Shown in pieces: positions 41,399 to 50,431 of a stretch of DNA of 64,000 bases. Source of the stretch: CBDFKB01 sp965248715 (lineage in GTDB: Bacteria > Pseudomonadota > Alphaproteobacteria > Rhizobiales > Rhizobiaceae); the NCBI GenBank assembly GCA_965248715.1, contig CBDFKB010000008.1, positions 1,116,001-1,180,000 on the forward strand. Reading direction: 5' to 3'. The notes beneath the pieces were generated by a model. That model was not told where the DNA came from. It made no database searches and was given only the letters and a program-made list of their open reading frames with translations. The number at the start of each line of letters is the position of its first letter. Within the stretch, counting starts at the first letter, position 1. Position numbers and translations under genes: made by a program.

Positions 41399-44326
41399 AT
41401 GAGCAGGCATGAGTTCATTTCAGTGCGCGGCGCACGCGAACACAATTTGAAAAATATCAGCGTTGACCTGCCGCGCGACAAGCTGATTGTGATGACCGGC
41501 CTGTCGGGCTCCGGCAAATCGTCGCTTGCGTTCGATACCATCTATGCCGAGGGCCAGCGACGCTATGTGGAGAGCCTGTCCGCCTATGCCAGGCAATTCC
41601 TGGAGATGATGCAAAAGCCAGACGTCGATCAGATTGACGGCCTGTCGCCAGCAATTTCCATTGAACAGAAAACTACCAGCCGTAATCCGCGTTCGACCGT
41701 GGCAACGGTAACCGAAATCTATGATTATATGCGGCTGTTGTTCGCGCGGGTTGGCATCCCCTATTCGCCAGCGACAGGTTTGCCGATCGAAAGCCAAACG
41801 GTCAGCCAAATGGTCGACCGGATTTTAACCGAGCCGGAAGGCACGCGCATTTACCTGCTGGCGCCGATCGTGCGTGGCCGCAAGGGCGAATACCGCCGCG
41901 AACTGGCCGAGTTGGCAAAAAAGGGATTTCAGCGCGTCAAGGTCGATGGCACCATACTGGAAATCGCCGATGTGCCGCCGCTCGACAAAAAATACAAACA
42001 CGACATCGATGTAGTAGTCGACCGCCTTGTGGTGCGCCAAGATGTCAAAGCCAGGTTGGCTGACAGCCTGGAAACAGCACTCAAGCTGGCCGATGGCCTG
42101 GCGGTCGCCGAATTCGCTGATCGGCCACTGCCGGACGCTGAAACTGCAGCCGCTTCGGTTAACAAATCAAAAAACGAAACCCACCTGCGTATCGTGTTTT
42201 CGGAAAAATTCGCCTGCCCGGTCAGCGGCTTTACCATTCCAGAAATCGAACCGCGGCTGTTTTCCTTCAACAATCCATTCGGCGCCTGTTCGGCCTGCGA
42301 TGGCTTAGGCACCCAACAGGGCATCGATCCGGGCATGGTGGTGCCGAATGAAATGCTGACATTGCGCGGCGGCGCGGTTTTGCCATGGTCAAAATCGTCT
42401 AATCCCTCCCCCTATTATGCCCAGACCATGGAAGCGATTGGCCGCGCCCACGGCTTTACACTCAACGAGCGCTGGCGCGACCTGTCGCTGGCCGCCAAGG
42501 AAGCGATCCTGCACGGCACCGGAAACAATACGATCGAGTTCATCTATGATGACGGTTTGCGTACCTACAAGACCCGCAAAACCTTTGAGGGGGTGGTCGG
42601 AAATTTGGAGCGTCGCTGGCGCGAAACCGATTCGGCCTGGATGCGTGAAGAAATCGGTAAATTCATGTCGACCAGCCCGTGCGAAACCTGTGACGGCGAC
42701 CGGTTGAAACCGGAGGCCTTGGCGGTTCGCCTCGATGGCCGGCATATTTCCGACGTGGCGCGGATGTCGATCCGCAATGCCCGCGACTGGTTCGATTTGC
42801 TACCGGAGCATATTACCGACAAGCAAAACCAGATAGCCGGCCGGATTCTCAAGGAAATCCGCGAGCGGCTGCGTTTTCTTGACGATGTCGGGCTTGAATA
42901 TCTCACATTGTCGCGCAATTCCGGCACCCTGTCGGGTGGCGAAAGCCAGCGCATTCGCCTGGCCTCGCAAATAGGATCCGGCCTGACCGGCGTGCTTTAT
43001 GTGCTCGACGAACCATCGATCGGCCTGCATCAGCGTGACAATTCCCGCCTGCTCGATACCCTGCGGCACCTGCGCGATCTTGGCAATACGGTGATCGTGG
43101 TTGAGCATGACGAGGAAGCGGTGCTAAGCGCCGACTATGTGGTCGACATTGGCCCGGCCGCCGGCATCCATGGTGGCGAAATTGTCGCCAAGGGCACACC
43201 GGACGAAATTCTTGCCAACACCAAATCTTTGACCGGACAATATCTGAGCGGCCGCATGGCGATCCCGCTCCCGCTCAAACGTCGTGATCTGCCCAAGCGC
43301 CGCCGCATTCGCATTATCGGCGCCAGCGGCAATAATCTACGCCACATCACCGCTGAATTGCCCCTCGGCACCTTTATTTGTGTCACCGGTGTATCTGGCG
43401 GTGGCAAGTCGACCTTGCTAATCGAAACCCTGTTCAAATCGGCCGCCCGGCGCATCAATGGCGCGCGCGATGTGCCGGCACCCTACGAAGCGATCGAAGG
43501 GCTAGAACATCTCGACAAAGTAATAGACATCAACCAGTCGCCGATTGGCCGCACCCCGCGCTCCAATCCAGCTACCTATACCGGGGCATTTACGCCGATC
43601 CGCGAATGGTTCGCTGCCCTGCCCGAAGCTAAGGCGCGGGGTTATCTGCCAGGCCGCTTTTCCTTCAACGTCAAGGGTGGACGCTGCGAAGCCTGCAAGG
43701 GCGACGGGGTGATCAAGATCGAAATGCATTTCCTGCCTGACGTGTATGTCACCTGCGATGTGTGCACTGGCGCCCGTTACAATCGCGAAACCCTGGATGT
43801 GACGTTCAAGGAAAAGTCGATCGCCGACGTTTTGGATATGACCGTCGAGGAAGGGGTGGAATTCTTCTCAGCCGTCCCAGCGGTGCGCGATAAGTTGGAA
43901 ACCCTGCGCCGGGTCGGTCTGGGCTATATCAAGGTTGGCCAGCAGGCGACAACCTTGTCTGGGGGCGAAGCGCAGCGCGTCAAACTTGCCAAGGAACTGT
44001 CCAAGCGCGCCACCGGGCGCACGCTATACATTCTCGATGAACCAACCACCGGCCTACATTTTCATGACGTGGCCAAGCTGCTCGATGTGCTGCACGAACT
44101 GGTTGACAGCGGCAACACGGTGGCGGTGATCGAGCACAATCTCGAAGTAATCAAGACCGCTGACTGGATTCTCGACCTCGGTCCGGAAGGCGGCGATGGC
44201 GGCGGTGAATTGGTTGCGGCCGGGCGGCCTGAAGACATCTGCCAAGTCTCCGAAAGCCATACCGGGTACTATTTAAAGGAATTATTGGCCCGCCGACCGC
44301 CGGAAAGCATCGAAGCAGCGGAGTAA
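41399..44326 (+). CDS. uvrA: Excinuclease ABC subunit A
   Basis: 975 aa from ATG 41399. Damage-recognition ATPase of nucleotide excision repair. First Walker A GLSGSGKSSLAFDT near residue 33, second GVSGGGKSTL near 663, signatures LSGGESQRIRLASQIGSGLTG and LSGGEAQRVKLAKEL. Zinc modules: ACSACDGLG with ACPVSGF, where the usual CPxC has Ser instead of the second Cys; and CEACKGDGVIKIEMHFLPDVYVTCDVC. The substitution may be common in this group. Confidence 0.97.
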   Translation: MSRHEFISVRGAREHNLKNISVDLPRDKLIVMTGLSGSGKSSLAFDTIYAEGQRRYVESLSAYARQFLEMMQKPDVDQIDGLSPAISIEQKTTSRNPRSTVATVTEIYDYMRLLFARVGIPYSPATGLPIESQTVSQMVDRILTEPEGTRIYLLAPIVRGRKGEYRRELAELAKKGFQRVKVDGTILEIADVPPLDKKYKHDIDVVVDRLVVRQDVKARLADSLETALKLADGLAVAEFADRPLPDAETAAASVNKSKNETHLRIVFSEKFACPVSGFTIPEIEPRLFSFNNPFGACSACDGLGTQQGIDPGMVVPNEMLTLRGGAVLPWSKSSNPSPYYAQTMEAIGRAHGFTLNERWRDLSLAAKEAILHGTGNNTIEFIYDDGLRTYKTRKTFEGVVGNLERRWRETDSAWMREEIGKFMSTSPCETCDGDRLKPEALAVRLDGRHISDVARMSIRNARDWFDLLPEHITDKQNQIAGRILKEIRERLRFLDDVGLEYLTLSRNSGTLSGGESQRIRLASQIGSGLTGVLYVLDEPSIGLHQRDNSRLLDTLRHLRDLGNTVIVVEHDEEAVLSADYVVDIGPAAGIHGGEIVAKGTPDEILANTKSLTGQYLSGRMAIPLPLKRRDLPKRRRIRIIGASGNNLRHITAELPLGTFICVTGVSGGGKSTLLIETLFKSAARRINGARDVPAPYEAIEGLEHLDKVIDINQSPIGRTPRSNPATYTGAFTPIREWFAALPEAKARGYLPGRFSFNVKGGRCEACKGDGVIKIEMHFLPDVYVTCDVCTGARYNRETLDVTFKEKSIADVLDMTVEEGVEFFSAVPAVRDKLETLRRVGLGYIKVGQQATTLSGGEAQRVKLAKELSKRATGRTLYILDEPTTGLHFHDVAKLLDVLHELVDSGNTVAVIEHNLEVIKTADWILDLGPEGGDGGGELVAAGRPEDICQVSESHTGYYLKELLARRPPESIEAAE

Positions 44327-44346
44327 TGCCAAGTCGGATTATGCTA

Positions 44347-44548
44347 GGGTCCAAACTCAATCATTTTGTTGAATTTCTGTAGCAAATCAGATTGAGATTG
44401 AACGATCAAAGGATTGGAGACCTGGATGGCTCATTTGTTTTGGCTTTCTGACGCCCAATGGGCGGTGATTGAACCCCATTTACCCATGAACCAGCCCGGA
44501 GCACGTCGGGTGGATGACCGCCGGGTGATCTCGGGCATTATTCATGTG
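44347..44548 (+). pseudogene. Broken IS-B copy: left end and transposase N-terminus
   Basis: Starts after CTA at 44344-44346, in the same way as intact IS-B, and encodes MAHLFWLSDAQWAVIEPHLP through SGIIHV before it stops at 44548, where TGTCAATG begins the IS21 element. The remaining ~645 bases of IS-B are missing on the far side. IS-B was thus cut by IS21 and then rearranged. Confidence 0.88.
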
Positions 44549-44712
44549 TGTCAATGAGCGTTTAAAACTGACCCCTGTTTGGCATTTAAAACTGACCCGC
44601 CCTATGGGTGTCAAAACGGGATATTAATAGCCAATGATGTTGCGGAGGGTTGTCCATAGGTCCCGCTTCGCGAAGTGGCCCCATAGCAGGCGTAGCGGAG
44701 CGGGGGCTGTGG

Positions 44713-45456
44713 TCAAGCCGGGCTTGTGAGCGTTTTCTTTTTACGGCTGTGCGAGAAGCGGTATGAGTTGTTGCCGGTTTCAATGATTGAGCAATGATGT
44801 GTGATCCTGTCGAGGAGTGCTGTTGTCATCTTGGGATCGCCAAAGACGGAGACCCATTCGCCAAATTCCAGGTTGGTGGTAATGATGACACTGGTATTTT
44901 CATAGAGTTTGCTGATGAGATGGAAGAGCAGTGCTCCACCTGATTTAGGGAATGGAATGTAGCCCAATTCATCGATGATGACGCAATCGGTCTGGCTGAG
45001 CTGGCGGATAATTTTACCGGTGTTTCCCTCAGCTTGTTCCCTGATCAGCGCATTAATGAGATCAACCGCATTATGGAAGCGCGCTTTTTTGCCCTGAGCG
45101 ATAAGTGCCGTTGCCAGTGCAATGGCGATGTGGGTTTTACCGGTTCCAGTACCGCCGACAAGGATCAGGTTGTGGGCATCGTGTGTGAATTGACCGGTGC
45201 ATAGCTGTTTGATCTCAGCGGGCTTCACAGCCGATGCGCCATAGTCGAATGTGGCAAAGTCTTTATGATGAGGAAAGCGAGCAATGCGCATCTGGTATTG
45301 AATGGAGCGCACACGCCGCTCAACAGTTTCCGCATTGATCAGTTGTTTGAGCGCTGTTGTCAGATTGAGCGGGGTGCGGGCCGTTAGCAAGTCCTGTGCA
45401 CTTTGTGCCATGCCGTGCAGGCGCAGGGCTGTAAGCTGTTCAATGATGGCATTCAT
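44713..45456 (-). CDS. istB: IS21 helper ATPase
   Basis: 247 aa, normal length. AAA+ ATPase that stimulates IstA. Walker A VGGTGTGKTHIAIAL, Walker B CVIIDELGYIP, sensor-type VIITTNLEFGEWVSVFGD and DRITHHCSIIETGNNSYRF. The ATG overlaps the end of the istA frame (ATGA), so they are translationally coupled. Confidence 0.93.
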   Translation of the reverse strand: MNAIIEQLTALRLHGMAQSAQDLLTARTPLNLTTALKQLINAETVERRVRSIQYQMRIARFPHHKDFATFDYGASAVKPAEIKQLCTGQFTHDAHNLILVGGTGTGKTHIAIALATALIAQGKKARFHNAVDLINALIREQAEGNTGKIIRQLSQTDCVIIDELGYIPFPKSGGALLFHLISKLYENTSVIITTNLEFGEWVSVFGDPKMTTALLDRITHHCSIIETGNNSYRFSHSRKKKTLTSPA

Positions 45457-46953
45457 GACATCACCCGCGGCGTTGCATAAAGCAGCTCATAGCGTTTGCA
45501 ATCGGCTTGTGGCATTACCTGCAGCTGTGGATAGCAATGGGTCCGGGGCAGCGGATCAATCACTGGTTCCACAAGCTGGTTGATCAGGTTGGTGATTGCC
45601 GGCAGGCGCGTTGTTTTTTGCTCAACAGCCAGATCGCAAGCTATTTCCACTGTCTCGATCCCGTGTTCCTGGGCTCGTTGTCGGCAGGCGATGTTTGCAT
45701 CGCCGAGAGGGGCATCAAAAGTTCAACAAAGTCTCGGTCACCGCCTTTGGTATCCATGTAGCGGGCCTTGATTTTGTTCATGGCGGCGGGAAGCTGCCAT
45801 TCCATAAAAGGTGCACCATTGCGCAAAGCTCCGGGTTTGCGCGACAGAAGCGGCACATAGTGCCAAGGCTCAAAGTAACTGATGTTCTTTGTAAAATGAC
45901 GTTTGTGTTCGGCGATCACCTCATCGGCGGCAACCAGGACAATTCGACTTGCATAAGCCCGCAACGAGACATGGCGCCCGGCATACCGGGCAGGAACGCT
46001 GTAACGGTTACTGTCATATTGAACCAGGCAGGTGGAGCGCACACGCACTGCTTTCTCAACATAACCGTCAAAGCCAAGCCCCAGTGGCCGCAGTTCGGCG
46101 CGTTCCAATGCAAGGACTTCATCAATGGTTTGCTCTTTTTGTTCGGGGTGGCGCCGCGAACCCAACGCGTTACAGCGCGCAAACAGCCAGGTATTCAAAC
46201 TTTCCAGATCATCAAAGCACAGCTTGGGGGTGAACAATTGGCGGCGTAAATCCTGAACCTGGTTCTCAACTTGGCCTTTCTCCCAGCCAGCTGCGGGCGT
46301 GCAGGCAACCGGTTCCATAACGTAATGGTTCATCAATGCCAAAAAGCGCGGATGGAATATCCGCATCTTTGAACGCGACACATAGGTCACCACCGCCTTT
46401 GGGCTCTGCACAAGGCAGGAGCCGGGTGTCTTGGGATTGTCGATGATGACCCGGCGCGGTACCCCGTCATAAAATGCCAATGCCCGCATAAAGGCATCCA
46501 GCACCATCTCCTGGGATTCACCAGGATAAGCCACCACAAAAGGCTTGCGAGAATGGCACAAACGGAAGTGCGCAACCTTGATCTTGTGCTCTACGCCACC
46601 CAGAACAACATGCTCCTGGCTCCAGTCAAACTGCAGCGCATCACCGGCTTTGAAGTGTAAAGGAATAAAGGCTCCGGGAAGTTGTGATCCATCGGCTTTC
46701 AATACCTTGATGAACCGGCAGACTGGTGAGTACGAACCGGTATAACCTTCCACAACCAGTTGTTCATAAAGCTTCACCGCAGTGCGGCGCTCCCGGCGGG
46801 GGTGGCTTAAGTCCTGTTTGTAAAGCGACCGCAAACGAACTTCAAAACCAGCAAGCTTGTGCAACACAGGTGGTCCACTACGATGATAGTTCGGCGGTGA
46901 CGTGAACCGCCCCTAGTTTGTCGGAGGCTCTAACTCCTGAGTAGGATAGAGCA

Positions 46954-47283
46954 ATGACAAGCAAAACAACGAACAAGTTTTCCACCGAAGTTCGTGCCCG
47001 TGCGGTGCGAATGGTTCTTGACCATGAGGGTGAGTATTCTTCGCGGTGGTCGGCGATTGTGTCGATTTCTGGGAAGATTGGCTGTGTGCCTCAAACTCTC
47101 AATGAATGGGTAAAGAAGGCTGAAGTCGACGGTGGCCGGCGTGCCGGTGTCTCGACCGACACGGCCGAGAAGATGAAGGCTCTCGAACGCGAGAACCGAG
47201 AGCTTCGTCAGGCCAATGAGATACTGCGCAAGGCCAGCGCATATTTTGCCCAGGCGGAGCTCGACCGCCCGTTCAAACGATGA
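46954..47283 (+). CDS. IS3-family transposase OrfA
   Basis: 109 aa. Starts MTSKTTNKFSTEVRARAVRMVLDHEGEY; HTH part VSISGKIGCVPQTLNEWVKKAEVDGG; leucine-zipper-like AEKMKALERENRELRQANEILRKAS. It overlaps OrfB by ATGA. Confidence 0.93.
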   Translation: MTSKTTNKFSTEVRARAVRMVLDHEGEYSSRWSAIVSISGKIGCVPQTLNEWVKKAEVDGGRRAGVSTDTAEKMKALERENRELRQANEILRKASAYFAQAELDRPFKR

Positions 47284-48185
47284 TCGCGTTCATCGACGAT
47301 CACAGACAGGATCACGGGGTCGAGCCGATTTGCAGGGTTCTGCCGATCGCCCCATCCACCTATCATCTCAATATGGCCAAGCAAGCTGACCCAGCCAAAA
47401 TGTCCCTGCGGGCAAAGCGGGATCTTGCGCTGAAGCCTGAGATTATGCGTGTGTTTGCCGATAACTTCGGCGTCTATGGCGTGCGCAAAGTCTGGCGGCA
47501 AATGCAACGGGAGGGCTTTGATGTCGCCCGCTGCACCGTCGCACGATTGATGAAGGGCATGGGATTGCAAGGCGTTATCCGCGGTAAAACCGTGCGAACA
47601 ACGATCAGCAACAAGGCAGCACCGTGTCCGCTTGATCACGTCAATCGACAATTTCATGCACCTGCGCCCAACAGGCTGTGGGTGTCTGATTTCACATACG
47701 TCACGACTTGGAAGGGCTTCGTCTATGTTGCTTTTGTCATCGATACCTACGCCCGTCGCATTGTCGGTTGGAGAGCAAGTCGAACGGCTCACACAGACTT
47801 TGTTCTCGATGCTTTGGAGCAGGCCTTGCACGAACGTCGCCCGGTTCATCGCGGCGGCCTCATCCATCACAGCGACAGGGGCAGCCAATATGTATCGATA
47901 AAATACTCCGAACGATTGGCAGAAGCTGGCATCGAACCATCTGTCGGCAGTGTCGGCGACTCGTATGACAATGCTCTGGCAGAAGCCATCAACGGACTAT
48001 ACAAGGCGGAGGTTATTCACCGGAGCGGACCGTGGCGCAACTTCGAAGCCGTAGAATATGCAACACTGGAATGGGTCGACTGGTTCAACAACCGGCGACT
48101 GCTGGAACCCATAGGCAACATCCCGCCTGCCGAAGCCGAACAACGATACTACGCCATGCTGGACGAACCACACATGGCAGCATAA
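47280..48185 (+). CDS. IS3-family transposase OrfB
   Basis: 301 aa. HTH_21 segment MIAFIDDHRQDHGVEPICRVLPIAPSTYH, then rve core with RLWVSDFTYVTTW (Asp), LIHHSDRGSQYVS (Asp) and DNALAEAINGLYKAEVI (Glu). Complete; the element may be active. Confidence 0.94.
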   Translation: MIAFIDDHRQDHGVEPICRVLPIAPSTYHLNMAKQADPAKMSLRAKRDLALKPEIMRVFADNFGVYGVRKVWRQMQREGFDVARCTVARLMKGMGLQGVIRGKTVRTTISNKAAPCPLDHVNRQFHAPAPNRLWVSDFTYVTTWKGFVYVAFVIDTYARRIVGWRASRTAHTDFVLDALEQALHERRPVHRGGLIHHSDRGSQYVSIKYSERLAEAGIEPSVGSVGDSYDNALAEAINGLYKAEVIHRSGPWRNFEAVEYATLEWVDWFNNRRLLEPIGNIPPAEAEQRYYAMLDEPHMAA

Positions 48186-48386
48186 CTTAAACCAAACAGC
48201 CTCCGGTAAACCCGGGACGGTTCAACGCGTCATTCAGATATTTTCTGATCGTATTGCGGGATAAACCCGTGCTTCGACTTACTGACCGGATAGAGTGGCC
48301 ATCGCGCAAAACCAGACGACGAATCTTTGCTGCACTTTCCATTAATATCACCTGCTCATTCTCCGCACTTAAATGCACGGATGCTA

Positions 48387-49227
48387 GGGTCTGTGGACAT
48401 TCACCTTGATGCGATAAGCGCCGCGACAAGGTTCCAGTTGGCAGCGTAGCTGTTATCGGTTTTATCGTAACGCGTTGCGATGCCACGAAATTCCTTGATC
48501 TTGGCGAAGTAGTTTTCAACCAAATGCCGCCAACAATAGGCCTCTTCATCGTATTCTCGCTGCACAATCCGATTTGATTTGGGCGGGATAACGGCGGTTG
48601 CGCCCCGGTCTTCCAGCTCCTCCAGAAGCCAGTTTGCGTCAAACGCTTTATCCGCCAGCAAAGCGGCGAATGACACGCCCTTGATCAGCGGTGCCACGCC
48701 CCTCATGTCATGCGCCTGTCCCGGTAGCAGCATGAAACGCACAAGATTACCAAGCGCGTCCACCAGCGCCACGATCTTGGTGGTCAACCCACCGCGCGAG
48801 CGCCCGATGGCCTGATTTTGAGTCCCCCTTTTGCGCCGGTTGCCTTTTGGTGAACCGAAACAATGGTGCCATCAATCATGGCGTATTCGAGGTCTGGGTC
48901 ATTGCTCATGGCTTTGAAAAGACTCTCGAAAACACCCTGCTCGGCCCATCGTCGGAACCGGCGAAACTGGCTGTTCCAGTTGCCAAATTTCGTCGGCAGA
49001 TCGCGCCAGGGAGACCCCGTGCGCACCCGCCAGAACACCGCTTCCAAAAACAACCGGTTGTCGCCGCCTGTCCGGCCACTGTCTGTTGCCTTGCCGGGGA
49101 GCAAAGGCGCAAGGCGTTCCCAGACCCGGTCATTCAAAACAAATCGCTTTTCGTCCATTACAAACTCCCTTTTGGAAGCTTGAATCAGAAATCAACGCTT
49201 TTGGGAATCCTGAATGTCCACAGACCC
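48387..49227 (-). mobile_element. IS427-type element IS-A, copy 2
   Basis: 841 bp, same terminal repeats and predicted proteins as 32-872, in opposite orientation. Flanked by TA (GCTA left, TAAC right). It sits upstream of istA, within the terminal part of the IS21 element, and therefore came after it. Confidence 0.93.
48401..49158 (-). CDS. IS427-type transposase, copy 2 (frameshifted pair)
   Basis: First frame from 49158 (MDEKRFVLNDRVWERLAPLLP), second frame to 48401. Amino acid sequence identical in both frames to copy 1 as read, including the slippery junction. Confidence 0.9.
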
Positions 49228-49287
49228 TAACAAAACAGGCGGGTCAATTTTAAACGCCAATTACCCACCTAAGTGGGTCAATTTTGC

Positions 49288-49842
49288 ATGCCAATTCACA
49301 TCAGCACTAAAACCCAACGGCCAGACCGGCAAATCAACGGTCTGAAAGAACTGTGTGACAGGCTCTATATCGAAACACTTTCAGCGGTTGCCGACAAACG
49401 GCCTGTCTTTGATAAAGCGCTGAACAAGCTACAGCGCGGTGATACCCTGTTTGTATGGGATTTGGATCGTGCCTTTCGCTCCACCGAAGACGCGCTCTAT
49501 CATGAGAAGAACCTGCGCAAACGTGGCATCAAGTTCCACGCGATGAATTTCGACATTGAAACCGATACAGCCGATGGCAAATACAGCTATGTCATTACCG
49601 CCGCCGCTGCTGAGCGTGAACGCAAGAAAATATCGGAACGCACCATCGAAGGCCTGAAAGCCGCCCGAATACGCGGCAGTCGTTTGGGTGCACCACCAAA
49701 AATGACCGATGAGCAAATATGGGCAGCGAAAGCCAAGATTGAAGCCAAAAAGGCTACTATTGCCGAAATGGCTGCCCTCAACGGGGTGCACCCTTCAACC
49801 GTCACCCGCTCCATTCGGCGGTATAAGAATTCCTATCAATGA
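49288..49842 (+). CDS. Serine recombinase with N-terminus replaced by IS21 end
   Basis: 184 aa. From STKTQRPDRQINGLKELCDRLYIETLSAVADK on it is a resolvase: LFVWDLDRAFRSTEDALYH, the E-helix ITAAAAERERKKISERT and C-terminal HTH (EMAALNGVHPSTVTRSIRR). The normal start MKIGYLRV is gone; the ATG 49288 and following MPIHI lie in the IS21 terminus. The Ser of the RVS motif survives as IS but the first beta strand is lost, so activity is doubtful. It runs in the same strand as the toxin-antitoxin pair. Confidence 0.85.
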   Translation: MPIHISTKTQRPDRQINGLKELCDRLYIETLSAVADKRPVFDKALNKLQRGDTLFVWDLDRAFRSTEDALYHEKNLRKRGIKFHAMNFDIETDTADGKYSYVITAAAAERERKKISERTIEGLKAARIRGSRLGAPPKMTDEQIWAAKAKIEAKKATIAEMAALNGVHPSTVTRSIRRYKNSYQ

Positions 49843-49869
49843 ACCGCTATTTTGTGATAGAATGGTGTT

Positions 49870-50091
49870 ATGAGCCAGACCGATACAATTGACGTTTCTC
49901 ATATCAAGTTTACTTCGACAGTTTTTCCGACTGACGAGGATATGAAGCTGTGGCATTCCCTTAGTCCGGCAGAACAACAGGCCGTTATTATGCGCGATGT
50001 GGAGCAAGGGTTAAAAGGCCCGCCTGCATTAAAAGCCAGCAAAGCCGAGATCATGGGCGAAGTGCTGGACGAACTGAAGCATGGAATATGA
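49870..50091 (+). CDS. Probable antitoxin of a ParE-type module
   Basis: 73 aa starting MSQTDTIDVSHIKFTSTVFP. The middle TDEDMKLWHSLSPAEQQAVIMRDVEQG is helical and the C-terminus charged (AEIMGEVLDELKHGI), as in small antitoxins; it is not a clear ParD ribbon-helix-helix, so the class is open. The end overlaps the toxin start by 11 bases. Located 27 bases after the recombinase. Confidence 0.7.
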   Translation: MSQTDTIDVSHIKFTSTVFPTDEDMKLWHSLSPAEQQAVIMRDVEQGLKGPPALKASKAEIMGEVLDELKHGI

Positions 50092-50374
50092 GCTATCGGG
50101 GCTGGCGCGTTCCAATATCAAAGACATAGCCCGATATACGGTTCAATATTTTGATGAGGCGCAGGCCGACGAATATCTCGACGGCCTGTTTTACAGCTTT
50201 GATCTTCTGACCGATAATCCCAAGATGGGGCGCGTGATCCATAGTGATCAAAGTGGCAATTTACGGCGCTTCACCTATCGCTCTCACTTCGTGATTTATG
50301 AAATTCGTGAAAAAGTGATCAGGATTGCAACGATCCGCAGCGTCCGCCAGGACTTACCGCAGCAATGGCGATAG
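50081..50374 (+). CDS. ParE/RelE-family toxin
   Basis: 97 aa. The sequence YELSGLARSNIKDIARYTVQYFDEAQADEYLDGLFYSFDLLTDNPKMGR then RRFTYRSHFVIYEIREKVIRIATIRSVRQD is the ParE fold: two helices then antiparallel strands, ending in the typical HxxR-like R-Q-D tail. ParE toxins poison gyrase; gyrA is encoded in this window, without implying a link. Confidence 0.88.
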   Translation: MEYELSGLARSNIKDIARYTVQYFDEAQADEYLDGLFYSFDLLTDNPKMGRVIHSDQSGNLRRFTYRSHFVIYEIREKVIRIATIRSVRQDLPQQWR

Positions 50375-50431
50375 GTCGTTTAGTCGGCAGGTTAATTCAG
50401 CAGCAACATCGTCAACAGTTGGACACTTCTA

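Larger units (their letters stand above)
46903..48224 (+). mobile_element. IS3-family element inside istA
   Basis: 1322 bp with imperfect inverted repeats TGAACCGCCCCTAG and (inward from the right) TGAACCGTCCCGGG, flanked by a perfect 3-base duplication ACG (46900-46902, 48225-48227). Two coupled genes. Different from the IS407-like copy at 17.3 kb. Confidence 0.93.
45453..48342 (-). pseudogene. istA: IS21 transposase, split by an IS3 and frameshifted
   Basis: Starts at ATG 48342 (AGGTGA upstream), MESAAKIRRLVLRDGHSIRSVSRSTGLSRNTIRKYLNDA, and stops at the IS3 edge. It resumes at 46899, and removing IS3 with one ACG restores KYLNDASPPNYHRSGPPVLHK. DDE domain: FQFDWSQEHVVLGG, RRVIIDNPKT. Near 45715 the frame shifts by one base: the read frame ends in PLSAMQTSP, while the other continues GDANIACRQRAQEHG to VEIACDLAVEQ and the true end at 45453. 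IstA is therefore inactive twice over. Confidence 0.88.
44549..49300 (-). mobile_element. IS21-family element carrying two nested insertions
   Basis: Ends TGTCAATGAGCGTTT (left) and, read inward from the right, TGTGAATTGGCATGC; both are followed by repeated TTTTA-type and GGGTCA motifs as in IS21. Total 4752 bp. Removing the IS3 (1322 plus 3) and IS427 (841 plus 2) leaves about 2584 bp, normal for IS21. The left flank is IS-B and the right flank a resolvase, without a duplication, so a rearrangement followed insertion. Sequence 44549-44712 outside istB is non-coding. Confidence 0.85.
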
